This document shows, one piece after another, positions 7,543-15,900 of a DNA stretch of 64,000 nucleotides. The translations under genes were made by a program, and so were the position numbers. Location of the stretch: positions 62,001 through 126,000 of the forward strand of contig NZ_QVFV01000009.1 of the NCBI RefSeq assembly GCF_004212215.1, written 5' to 3'. Each line of letters begins with the position of its first letter. Positions within the stretch are counted from its first letter, which is position 1. Source of the stretch: Leptolyngbya iicbica LK (lineage in GTDB: Bacteria; Cyanobacteriota; Cyanobacteriia; Phormidesmidales; Phormidesmidaceae). The notes under the pieces were generated by a model that was not told the origin of the DNA, ran no database searches, and saw only the letters and a list, made by a program, of their open reading frames with translations.

Positions 7543-10056
7543 TTACTGATTAAGACAAAACTCAGCCTTATTCAATTCATCTGGATAAATCGAGGCAAAC
7601 CAGAGGTTGGAAATGGGATTTTCTCTATCGCTGAGCAAGAATTGATTGACTAGCGTCCGCCATTCGGGGTCGTTGTTGGGCAGAGCCAGACCGTAATATT
7701 CGCAGGTGAGCGGCACTTCCGGAATCAAGGCAAAGTCATCCACTGCCCGCCCCTCTAGCTGCAATTGACCGTAGGACAAAATGCCGTCTCCGACAAAGGC
7801 CTCAATCTCGCCGTTGGCGGTGGCAGCGATCGCATTTTGCCGACCTTCCACTCCGGAGAACAGCCGAACATCAGCATTCGGATAGTTTTCTTCCACAAAC
7901 CGCTGAGTGGTCGTATTTTCCAACACGCCCAAGCGGACTCCGGCCAAGGGCGTTGTCGGTCGGATGGTATCTTCCTGTCCGGCGGGAACCAAAAATTCGG
8001 TACTCGTGACAAAAATGGGATTTGAAAAAGTAATCCCTTCCACATCATTGCGAATGGTATTTGGCCCACATTCCAAATGCACGGCTCCTGACGTGACCAA
8101 ATCAAAGCGGTTGTCTAGGGTGGAAGTCAGTTCTACTAGCCGAATATCAACATCGCTGTTGAGTTCATCTGAAATATAGTCGCTGAGGGCGATCGCCATA
8201 TCCCCGCAGTACCCATCCCAAGCGTCTTGCGGATTGATAAAGCCAAAAGGCATAGCGTCTTTGCGAAACGCGACCTTGAGCACCCCAGTCTCGGCAATCT
8301 CGGACAACACGCTTTGGGCTCTAGGGGGCGGCGTAGCGGCGATCGGGGCCGGAATAATGGGCACCGGCGATCGCCGTCCGTAGGTCGCTTCAATCTGTTC
8401 GGGTCGCAACTCGGTGATGATGCTCAAGCCCATCGGCTGATCAGCACTCAGCTGGTTGCCATAGCTCGCACTTAAATAGGGTAAAAACTCCGCTTGCTCC
8501 CGTAAGTAGACGTTGTAGAAAGCCACGCTCAAAGCTTTGTAGTAGCCACTGCCGATATCGCGATTAGCCCCCGCCAGTAACCCAAAAATGCCCCCGGCCC
8601 CATCGCGCCCCGGTTTCGAAGAAAAATGCGTACCAATATCGAGCATGGCGAAGTACTTATGCTCCGTCTCTAGCCAAATAAAGGGATGAAACTGTTCAAC
8701 CACGACGGGGGCCACAATATCTTCCGAGCCCCCGACCATGAGCAACGGCACGTCAATCTGACTGAATCCCTCTGGGCCATACAGAAAGCCGCCCAAAGGA
8801 TGCCCCGTGACCACCGCCTTGACCCGAGGATCGCGGAGGTTGAAATTTTGCGGCGGCAAAAATTGCGCCCGACACTGTAGATACAAGGCAAAATTTAAGA
8901 TCAAGTTGTCGGCATCACACGCCTCGACCAATCGCGCATAATTCATCTCGGCTCCGGCGAGGGCGAGGGTATTGGTGCTGCCCAGGGAATCTCCCGTGAC
9001 GCCAATGCGATCGAGATCTAACTGAGCTGCCCACTCAGGAGACTCCGCAACCAGTTCTTCCAACTTGTCAATGAGGAAGGAAATTTCTTGGGGACGGTTA
9101 ATAAACTCCATCGGGCTCAACAAGGTATTGAGTCGTCCTTGAAGAAATTCCTGGCGATAGGCCAAATCACTGCCCACATGGTCCGGTAGCAGCACGACAA
9201 AACCATAAGAAGCCAGATGCTCGGCAATAAACGCAAAACTCTCTTTAACGTCGCCAAATCCGTGGGAAATGATGACGATTGGGGCAGGACTGGTTAAGCC
9301 ACTGGGAATGTAAGCATCGACATCAAAGTCATAGTTGACGGACAGACCAGCCGCCGTTTGACGTAGCGCGGGGTTGGTGACTGTCACCGTTTCTTTGGTG
9401 AATGCGAAGGTTCCAGGCTGCCTGAGGTCGGCTAATTCGCTCAAGTTGACTAGGGGGGCGGCAGCGGCTTCGGCCAGTGCCTCAGCCCGAACGGTGCGGA
9501 CGACCGCATCGTTGTAGCTGAAATAAATCGCCAGTTGTCGCCGGAGTTCTAGGAGATCTCGCAGTTCAATCTCGATCGCTGGAGTCGGAAATTCTTTGAG
9601 GACATCGATAAAAGTCCACCCCTCTGCATCGGCGTTGGCGGCGGCCCCAATCACGGCAGCCCGCAACGCTCGCTGACCATTTACCCCGCGATAGACTTGC
9701 AGCACTTTACCGACGTTTAATAAGGCGTCGCGCCCCAGGGGAGAATATGCGAGGTTATCCACCGTGGTCACATCGAGGGGAATCTTGCGCGTCAGTCCCT
9801 GGCGCAAGAGTTGCAGCGTCCCTTCATTCAAAAATCGCGCATACAGTCGCAAATCCCCGATGATTTCTCCCGTTTCCGCAAAGGTCTCTAAGGACTCGAC
9901 GGAGAGGTCAAACAACAAGGGGCCATCGACTAAGATGCGGATTTTTTCCGCACTTTCGGCCGGGCGAGGGGCTAACGCTTCCACCGCGACGCCTGTTGTG
10001 AGCAGGGCGATCGCGGAAAGTCCCATGTGCAGAATGCGACGCAACGTTTGCTTCAT
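7543..10056 (-). CDS. Secreted DUF1400 alpha/beta-hydrolase fused to a family 3 solute-binding domain
   Basis: An 837-aa protein with an N-terminal signal-like segment (to about residue 35). Residues ~36-200 match DUF1400, the cyanobacterial N-terminal extension of a hydrolase. Residues ~245-560 form an alpha/beta-hydrolase of the dienelactone/PAF-acetylhydrolase type: oxyanion region IVIISHGFGD, nucleophile motif GDSLGS (Ser357), late Asp in GGSEDIV and His in DIGTHFS. From about residue 580 the chain switches to a type 3 extracellular solute-binding domain (VLKVAFRKDAMPFGF, DLVTSGAVHLECGPNT, GVRLGVLENTTTQRF) as in amino-acid ABC transport or LGIC-like receptors. It probably acts in the periplasm. 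No permease or ATPase gene adjoins. It is divergent from the cryptochrome gene. Confidence 0.85.
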   Translation of the reverse strand: MKQTLRRILHMGLSAIALLTTGVAVEALAPRPAESAEKIRILVDGPLLFDLSVESLETFAETGEIIGDLRLYARFLNEGTLQLLRQGLTRKIPLDVTTVDNLAYSPLGRDALLNVGKVLQVYRGVNGQRALRAAVIGAAANADAEGWTFIDVLKEFPTPAIEIELRDLLELRRQLAIYFSYNDAVVRTVRAEALAEAAAAPLVNLSELADLRQPGTFAFTKETVTVTNPALRQTAAGLSVNYDFDVDAYIPSGLTSPAPIVIISHGFGDVKESFAFIAEHLASYGFVVLLPDHVGSDLAYRQEFLQGRLNTLLSPMEFINRPQEISFLIDKLEELVAESPEWAAQLDLDRIGVTGDSLGSTNTLALAGAEMNYARLVEACDADNLILNFALYLQCRAQFLPPQNFNLRDPRVKAVVTGHPLGGFLYGPEGFSQIDVPLLMVGGSEDIVAPVVVEQFHPFIWLETEHKYFAMLDIGTHFSSKPGRDGAGGIFGLLAGANRDIGSGYYKALSVAFYNVYLREQAEFLPYLSASYGNQLSADQPMGLSIITELRPEQIEATYGRRSPVPIIPAPIAATPPPRAQSVLSEIAETGVLKVAFRKDAMPFGFINPQDAWDGYCGDMAIALSDYISDELNSDVDIRLVELTSTLDNRFDLVTSGAVHLECGPNTIRNDVEGITFSNPIFVTSTEFLVPAGQEDTIRPTTPLAGVRLGVLENTTTQRFVEENYPNADVRLFSGVEGRQNAIAATANGEIEAFVGDGILSYGQLQLEGRAVDDFALIPEVPLTCEYYGLALPNNDPEWRTLVNQFLLSDRENPISNLWFASIYPDELNKAEFCLNQ

Positions 10057-10422
10057 CCGTATTAAGGGGCCTCAACTGCCCAGAATCACGACGCTGCCAA
10101 CGATATCGGCAGATTTTCGACGCAATCATACTGCAAAACGGCTAGCCACCTAGCGGCTTGCATCGCAATTATTTAGAAACGCGACGTTAGGGAGAAGCTC
10201 GCACTAAAAATCTCCATCTGCCCCACCGACCCGCTATCTAACCATCTCAGCTACAGAACACTACCGGGATATGATTTTTGCGCCAATCCCTGATCGTGAT
10301 TAACTCGGATTCACCCTTGGCCTCCCCTGCTGGCAATTAGAATCCCTGCCCCATGACGCCCTCAGCAACGCGGGCAAAAACTTGTTAGCTTTACATAAGT
10401 TCACGAAAATGCGTTTGCTCTC
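10057..10422. other. Divergent intergenic region, hydrolase fusion / cryptochrome
   Basis: The 366 bp separate two genes transcribed away from each other, so both promoters should lie here. I see no ORF, no repeat and no convincing sigma-70 box; the cryptochrome ATG has no clear Shine-Dalgarno sequence. Confidence 0.5.
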
Positions 10423-11886
10423 ATGTCCATACTGGTTTGGTTTCGCAATGACCTGCGGCTGCACGACCACGAACCGTTGCAAGCCGCCCTTAAGGCCGGG
10501 GGTGGCGTTATTCCCGTCTATTGCTTTGACCCGCGACAGTTTGGCGAAACCGCCTTTGGCTTTCCCAAAACGGGCAAGTTTAGAGCCCAGTTTTTGTTAG
10601 AGAGTGTGGCGGACTTGCGGCGATCGCTGCAGCAGCGGGGCAGTGACCTGATCATTCGCTGGGGCGAACCCGAGACCGTGATTCCGTCCCTAGTCAAGGA
10701 ACTCGACGCGCAGGCGGTTTACTGGCACGAAGAGGCCACCGCTGAAGAGTTGGCAGTGGAAAATGCCCTGGCCGACAAGCTTGAGGCGATGGGCACCACG
10801 GTGCAAACCTATTGGGGCGCAACCCTTTACCACCTGGACGATTTACCCTTCTCGATCAACAAGGTGCCGGAGGTGTTCACCCAGTTTCGAAAGCAAGTGG
10901 AAAAGTCGAGCATCGTTTATGAACCCTTTAGTGCTCCGAAGAAGCTACCGCCTTTGCCCCAGTCGGCGTCTGTGGGAGAGCTGCCTGATTTGGCAAAACT
11001 GGGGGTAGAAGCGCCGCAATCTGACGATCGCGCTGTGCTGAAATTCGTTGGCGGTGAAACTGCTGGCCTGGCGCGGTTGCAAGCCTACATTTGGGACGCT
11101 GATTGTCTTAAGGTCTACAAACAAACCCGCAATGGCATGTTGGGCGCCAACTATTCTTCCAAGTTTTCGGCCTGGCTGGCGCTGGGGTGTCTCTCGCCCC
11201 GTTGGGTTTATCAGGCAGTGCAAGATTACGAGAACGAGCGGGTGCGCAACGATTCCACCTACTGGCTGGTGTTTGAGCTACTGTGGCGCGACTACTTTCG
11301 ATTAATTTGTTTGAAGCATGGCGATCGCGTCTTCTACCCTTCGGGTCTGCGCGGCCTTAAGGTGGATTGGCAGCAAGATTGGCCCCGGTTTAATGCCTGG
11401 TGCGCGGGCGAAACGGGCTATCCCCTGGTGGATGCCAACATGCGCGAACTCGCGGCGACGGGCTTTATGTCCAATCGCGGTCGGCAAAATGTCGCCAGCT
11501 TCCTCACTAAAAATTTGGGCATCGACTGGCGCATGGGGGCCGAGTGGTTTGAGTCGCTGCTGGTAGACTACGACGTTTGCAGCAACTGGGGGAATTGGAA
11601 CTACACCGCTGGCGTTGGCAATGATGCGCGCGGCTTTCGCTATTTCAACATCCCCAAGCAGGCCAAAGACTACGACCCCCAGGGTGACTATGTGAAACAC
11701 TGGCTGCCAGCATTGCAGCGGCTGCCAGCGTCTAAGGTCCATGCCCCCTGGCAGTTATCGAATGTGGAACAAAAGCGCTTTGAGGTGCGATTAGGGGTCG
11801 ACTATCCCAACCCGATTGTCGATTTACACAAGTCGGTGCAGGCCAACGAGCGCATTTACAACGCCGCGCTGGAAAGGAGTGCCTGA
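10423..11886 (+). CDS. cry: DASH-type cryptochrome / photolyase
   Basis: 487 aa, usual length for cyanobacterial CRY-DASH. The N-terminal photolyase domain starts with SILVWFRNDLRLHDHEPL, and the FAD-binding domain shows KVYKQTRNGMLGANYSSKFSAWLALGCLSP read in two parts, then ELLWRDYFR, NRGRQNVASFL and the DASH hallmark DYDVCSNWGNWNYTAGVGND. These proteins bind FAD and usually an MTHF antenna, and repair cyclobutane dimers in single-stranded DNA or act as blue-light sensors. Substrate and role cannot be separated from sequence. The gene stands alone; the next gene on this strand starts 115 nt later. Confidence 0.92.
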   Translation: MSILVWFRNDLRLHDHEPLQAALKAGGGVIPVYCFDPRQFGETAFGFPKTGKFRAQFLLESVADLRRSLQQRGSDLIIRWGEPETVIPSLVKELDAQAVYWHEEATAEELAVENALADKLEAMGTTVQTYWGATLYHLDDLPFSINKVPEVFTQFRKQVEKSSIVYEPFSAPKKLPPLPQSASVGELPDLAKLGVEAPQSDDRAVLKFVGGETAGLARLQAYIWDADCLKVYKQTRNGMLGANYSSKFSAWLALGCLSPRWVYQAVQDYENERVRNDSTYWLVFELLWRDYFRLICLKHGDRVFYPSGLRGLKVDWQQDWPRFNAWCAGETGYPLVDANMRELAATGFMSNRGRQNVASFLTKNLGIDWRMGAEWFESLLVDYDVCSNWGNWNYTAGVGNDARGFRYFNIPKQAKDYDPQGDYVKHWLPALQRLPASKVHAPWQLSNVEQKRFEVRLGVDYPNPIVDLHKSVQANERIYNAALERSA

Positions 11887-12001
11887 GCGCGGTTCGTTCG
11901 ATGATCAAAACGGCATCGGCGGGAGAGAAGCGATCGCGCCCATTCGTTTCACCGTGTAGGATAGAACCGTGTGGTGGCAAACAGTAAGGAGAATCTCACT
12001 T

Positions 12002-12217
12002 ATGTTTTTGGATGAACTGACCCCTTTTCTTCAAGAACTGACTCGTCAGCCCGTGGCTTTTGTCGGCGGCTTTATGTCTGGGGTCTTACGCCTCGATCTC
12101 AACGACGACCCCGTCAAGTCTTGGCTCAACAAGCAAGATGTCAACGTTACTGACGATGACGACGACTCTGCTAACAACGGCAGCAGCAGCGGCCCACAAA
12201 AAATCTCGATTGACTAG
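12002..12217 (+). CDS. Small conserved cyanobacterial protein, 71 aa
   Basis: ATG 12002 is preferred over the upstream GTG at 11969 because AAGGAGAA lies about 10 nt before it. The N-terminal ~45 residues (MFLDELTPFLQEL, PVAFVGGFMSGVLRLDL) are hydrophobic to amphipathic and look conserved; the C-terminus is an acidic, Ser/Asn-rich tail (DDDDDSANNGSSSG). From memory, proteins with the PVAF-GGF-SG-LRL pattern occur throughout cyanobacteria without an assigned role. A short membrane-associated protein is plausible. Confidence 0.75.
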   Translation: MFLDELTPFLQELTRQPVAFVGGFMSGVLRLDLNDDPVKSWLNKQDVNVTDDDDDSANNGSSSGPQKISID

Positions 12218-12404
12218 GGTTCATTGGGCCTTACGGCAATGCTCCGTAGGTTGACCTTGCTGCCATCAGTGCCAAGGCAGCGTCAGCAACCATACTGAGT
12301 GATGTCTGAGGCTGCAGCGATCGCTTCGCTCAGCGATTTTGGTATCCCTTTCTCCAGTCTCCTTTCTGGCATATCCACAGAGAGGGGACTTAATTTTTTC
12401 GATT

Positions 12405-13118
12405 TTAAGCCGCGACACTTAACTCACTGAGCCAGTTCATCACGCGATACCGACAAGAATTCAGGTTTAGCCGCGTTTCAGCATCAATGGTGGCTAACGC
12501 TTGCAAGGCCCGGCGGTAGTCCGCGATCGCGCAATTCCAATCGCCGCGCAGGTGATATGTGCGGCCTCGCTCAGCATAGGCTTCACCCAAGTTTTGATTG
12601 AACAATAAAGCATTATCAAAACTTTCGAGGGCGGCGTCATAACACGCCAACTCCCGCAGGGTAATGCCCTGGTTAATGCGGGCTCGCACATGAAACGGAT
12701 TCAGATCAATGGTTTGCTCATAATCAGCCAAGGCCCGTTCAAAATCGCCCATCGCCGCGTAATAATTGGCACGATTGTTGTAAGCGGCGGCTAATTCTGG
12801 ATTGAGGGCGATCGCGTGGTCAAAGTCACGGATAGCCTTATATAGCTGACCATTCCATAAATGAACTAGCCCGCGATTGTTAAAGTCTTCGGCCCGTGCG
12901 CCCTGGTGAATGATCAGTCGATTCAAAGCGGCGATCGCCTGCGAGTAGTCGCCGCGCCGAATGGCTTGTTGCGCCTGTTGACGCATCAGGCGAGCGGACT
13001 CGGGTAAGCACCGGGGCAATTTGTGAGGGGCAATTACCGAAGCTGCAACCAAATCACGACACTGCTCTACAGCGTTTTGATTGGCGGCACTATCGGGTCG
13101 GTAGACACGCTTCGACAT
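12405..13118 (-). CDS. Tetratricopeptide repeat protein, 237 aa
   Basis: Four to five TPR units occupy roughly residues 50-210, seen as the recurring pattern A-ALNP-A-NNRA-Y-GD---AL-DY (for example ALNPELAAAYNNRANYYAAM and DYEQTIDLNPFHVRARINQG). The start is ATG 13118, because GGAGGAAG sits just upstream; an in-frame TTG at 13133 precedes that RBS and is rejected. No signal peptide or catalytic domain is visible, so it is probably a cytosolic protein-protein interaction scaffold. It is convergent with the small gene at 12002-12217. The partner is unknown. Confidence 0.85.
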   Translation of the reverse strand: MSKRVYRPDSAANQNAVEQCRDLVAASVIAPHKLPRCLPESARLMRQQAQQAIRRGDYSQAIAALNRLIIHQGARAEDFNNRGLVHLWNGQLYKAIRDFDHAIALNPELAAAYNNRANYYAAMGDFERALADYEQTIDLNPFHVRARINQGITLRELACYDAALESFDNALLFNQNLGEAYAERGRTYHLRGDWNCAIADYRRALQALATIDAETRLNLNSCRYRVMNWLSELSVAA

Positions 13119-13878
13119 AGCCACTTCCTCCAATGGCTAAGGGACTAAAAGAGATACCAACGCTAAGCACGAGGGAACAATCATTGCGATGAGTTAACCG
13201 ATGTTGTGAACCAAAAATCAATAACGGTTCTCGTAACATCAAGTCAATCAGTATCTACACCCTTAAGTCGGATATTTACACCTACCTCTAGAGAAACCAA
13301 CCGGGTAAACCCTTAGGGAAAAAGTCTTTCGATGCGATATACAAATTTTTGAGGCGAACTTTCTCAGTAGAAACTCGCAAACTTTATTCTTCCTTCACAA
13401 AAGTCGGCGACAAGTCAAACAATCTTGATATTGTGGGCACTATTTTTTCGGGGAAATAGCAGTTGGCGACGGCAATCAATGTCGCAGTTCTTAACCTTTG
13501 ACTATCAACAATGCGCCCCGAAAGACTGTCATAGCCTCCTTCTAAATTTTGCCTTGACGCTATGTGCTTAACCACGACTCATTTGCGCAGGTATCTTGCC
13601 TGCGCCGGGACAGCCGTCTCGGCTGTCCACACTTCGATTCAATGCCCATGCTTTAAACTTTTGGGCTCTCGGCACTTGACTGCGGATGGCGATGTTGGCA
13701 GGGCCGTAACCTCTCCGTCCAGTACGTGTAAACGGCGTGTCGGTGACTTAACGTTGGGGGGCGTCAGTTAACCTAACTCTCAGAAAATTCTTATCTCTCC
13801 GAATATCTACCTACCCGGAACTCCGAAATTTCAGTCAGTAGTATTGAGAAAGAGTTCCTCACCCCCTTGAGTCATGCC
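13119..13878. other. 760-bp intergenic region, TPR / adenylate cyclase
   Basis: This is the divergent spacer between the TPR gene and the adenylate cyclase. It is AT-richer than the flanks. Apart from the palindromic repeat at 13585-13645 I see no supported gene; a 63-codon minus-strand frame (13384-13575) starts with GTG and has no recognisable family. Promoters for both neighbours should lie within it. Confidence 0.5.
13585..13645. repeat. Dispersed palindromic repeat, copy 2
   Basis: Two adjacent perfect hairpins: GCGCAGG (13585-13591) / CCTGCGC (13599-13605) with loop TATCTTG, and GGACAGCCG (13608-13616) / CGGCTGTCC (13620-13628) with loop TCT, followed by CACACTTCGAT. The same order is found, degraded, at 1199-1259; the first hairpin also resembles 18104-18132. 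Confidence 0.65.
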
Positions 13879-15363
13879 ATGGCCAGCATTTTGCAATCTT
13901 CCGTCGGCCTGCTGCGATCGCGCCTATCTCGGCGCATTGTGAGTTCTGTATTTCTCAGCATTGTCGTGATCGAGGTGGTGATTTTCATCCCTTCATTTAT
14001 CCGCCGTTACCGCGAAAAACTAGATGACTTGCAAGACGTCTCGACGGAAGTGCTGTTCACGGCCAAAGCCACGGCCATGCTGAATGCTGATCTGGAAACG
14101 GTATTGCAGCTCATTCAGCAAAATTTGAAGCCCGACTCTGTCATCTTAGGGGCTAACTTATGTACCGTGGATGGCACGCTCATCGACACCTTTGGCGAAT
14201 CCCCCACTATCGACTGTGCGACCGTGCCTGAGGGGCAAGCGGTCAAGCGGTTAACCGAAGGCCGCCGCCGATATGATGTCGCCTGGCCCAGCGATCGCTT
14301 TGCCGATGAATACATTTTGGTCGTGCGTCACGATGCGAGCGGGGTCATTCACGAAATGTGGCAGTACGCCCTGGCCATTGCCGGACTGGTATTCATCATC
14401 TCGGCCTTTGTCACGCTCGTCACGATTTTGGTGCTAGAGCAGATTCTGATCATTCCTATTTTGCGGTTACGCGACGATCTACAGCAGGCCGGTGAAGCGG
14501 TTAGCCAAGACCAGCCGCCGACGTTTCAAACTCAGGCGATCACTCGCCATGATGAATTGGGGGAAGTGTCTCGGGCCTTTTGCGACATGTTCGAGCGCGT
14601 GCATCAAGAAATTAGCGATCGCAAACAAGCGGAACAAGCTCTCAAAGAAGAGCAAGCCAAATCTGAAAAACTGCTGCTGAACATTCTGCCCGATAGCATT
14701 GCTGAGCAGTTGAAACAGGAAGTGGGCGCGATCGCTTCGCGGTTTGACGAAGCCACTATCTTATTTGCCGACATTGTGGACTTTACGGGACTCTCAGCCC
14801 AAGTAGCGCCCGGAGAACTCGTTGACGTTCTGAACGAGATTTTTTCGACATTTGACTGCATTGCCGATGCCCTCGGGCTGGAAAAAATTAAAACCATTGG
14901 CGACGCTTACATGGTGGTAGGTGGTCTACCCGAGCCCCAACCTGACCACGCTACCGCCACGTTGGAAATGGCGATTCAAATGTTGGATGCGATCCAGACA
15001 TTCAAGCGTCACGACGGTACGCCCTTTCGGCTGCGCATTGGCATCAACACCGGTCCTGTGATCGCGGGCGTCATTGGCATCAAAAAATTCAGCTATGACT
15101 TGTGGGGCGATGCTGTTAATATCGCCAGCCGCATGGAATCCCACGGTCTCATCGATCGCATCCAAATCAGCGAGAGTACCTATCGCCACGTGCAAGACCA
15201 TTATCAATTTGATGATCGCGGCTGCATTGACATCAAGGGGCGTGGGCAAATGCACACCTATCTGTTCAAAGGCCGACGTCAGACAATTTCTTCAAAGGGA
15301 CTTCCCCGGCACTTGCGCTTAGGCCAGTCCACTGCCAGCGATCAGCCCAGCCCTGATAAATAG
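13879..15363 (+). CDS. Membrane-bound class III adenylate cyclase with HAMP linker
   Basis: 494 aa from ATG 13879 (an in-frame TTG at 13867 is less likely). A first membrane helix lies near residues 20-42, a ~110-residue extracytoplasmic sensor follows, a second helix near 160-185, then a HAMP-like linker and a coiled coil (EISDRKQAEQALKEEQAKSE). The catalytic domain begins near 290 with metal aspartates Asp298 and Asp301 (FADIVDFT), has Lys336 (EKIKTIGD) and Asp407 (YDLWGDAVN), the pair that selects ATP over GTP, and Arg418 in NIASRME. It should convert ATP to cAMP in response to an outside signal. It is a single gene; the stimulus is not visible. Confidence 0.92.
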   Translation: MASILQSSVGLLRSRLSRRIVSSVFLSIVVIEVVIFIPSFIRRYREKLDDLQDVSTEVLFTAKATAMLNADLETVLQLIQQNLKPDSVILGANLCTVDGTLIDTFGESPTIDCATVPEGQAVKRLTEGRRRYDVAWPSDRFADEYILVVRHDASGVIHEMWQYALAIAGLVFIISAFVTLVTILVLEQILIIPILRLRDDLQQAGEAVSQDQPPTFQTQAITRHDELGEVSRAFCDMFERVHQEISDRKQAEQALKEEQAKSEKLLLNILPDSIAEQLKQEVGAIASRFDEATILFADIVDFTGLSAQVAPGELVDVLNEIFSTFDCIADALGLEKIKTIGDAYMVVGGLPEPQPDHATATLEMAIQMLDAIQTFKRHDGTPFRLRIGINTGPVIAGVIGIKKFSYDLWGDAVNIASRMESHGLIDRIQISESTYRHVQDHYQFDDRGCIDIKGRGQMHTYLFKGRRQTISSKGLPRHLRLGQSTASDQPSPDK

Positions 15364-15900
15364 CGAGTCTGTGTTCTTTCCAGTTCATCCCAGCGCCCCT
15401 TAAGTCGAAGATTTGCGACCGCCATCATCGCAGTTGATTGACTCCGCGCGTCGAGCCTTTTAAGTCAAGATGGTCGGTAAATATTTTGAGGGCAACGCCT
15501 GCTTCATGGCCGTGGTTTGCAAAGGAAACATCGGCAAGCGCGACGGCATGCCACTCACTCGCATTAAGTTGACTGCGTACGCTTGCTTAAGCAGGCACGC
15601 GAGACAATGGACTATAGTCTTTCTCAAAAGAAAAGTGGAACCTGTATTTATTTGACTCTATGCACGGACTTGAGTAGTTTTACTTATACAAGTGTTAAGT
15701 CGTCAACAGGTTTAACTGTATTTTTCTATACTATTGTTAAGAGCGTTGAAATATTTTCCCCGAATTGCAAGTGCTCAAAGCACGATTGTTAGCGCGCTTG
15801 CTTGAGGAAAAGGCTCCAGCTTAACGGTGGTTGAGTTGCTTCGGTGGCTTGTCCTGGCTGGCTTTCACGTTCGCTCCGCAGAGTGTCAAGGAATTTTGCC
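15364..15900. other. 537-bp intergenic region
   Basis: This lies between the adenylate cyclase and the ABC1 kinase, both on the + strand. The part from 15640 to 15780 is AT-rich, with TATACA and CTATACT boxes that could serve as -10 elements for the downstream gene. Two open frames of about 60-70 codons (15470-15655, 15583-15792) overlap each other and resemble nothing known, so I do not call them. Confidence 0.4.

Noticed and set aside
13384-13575. 63-codon minus-strand ORF in the TPR/adenylate cyclase spacer
   Set aside because: GTG start, no convincing RBS, no recognisable family and AT-rich codon use; not enough to call a gene.
15470-15792. Two overlapping short + strand ORFs upstream of the ABC1 kinase
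   Set aside because: They overlap each other in different frames, have no RBS and lie in AT-rich spacer DNA that more likely holds a promoter.
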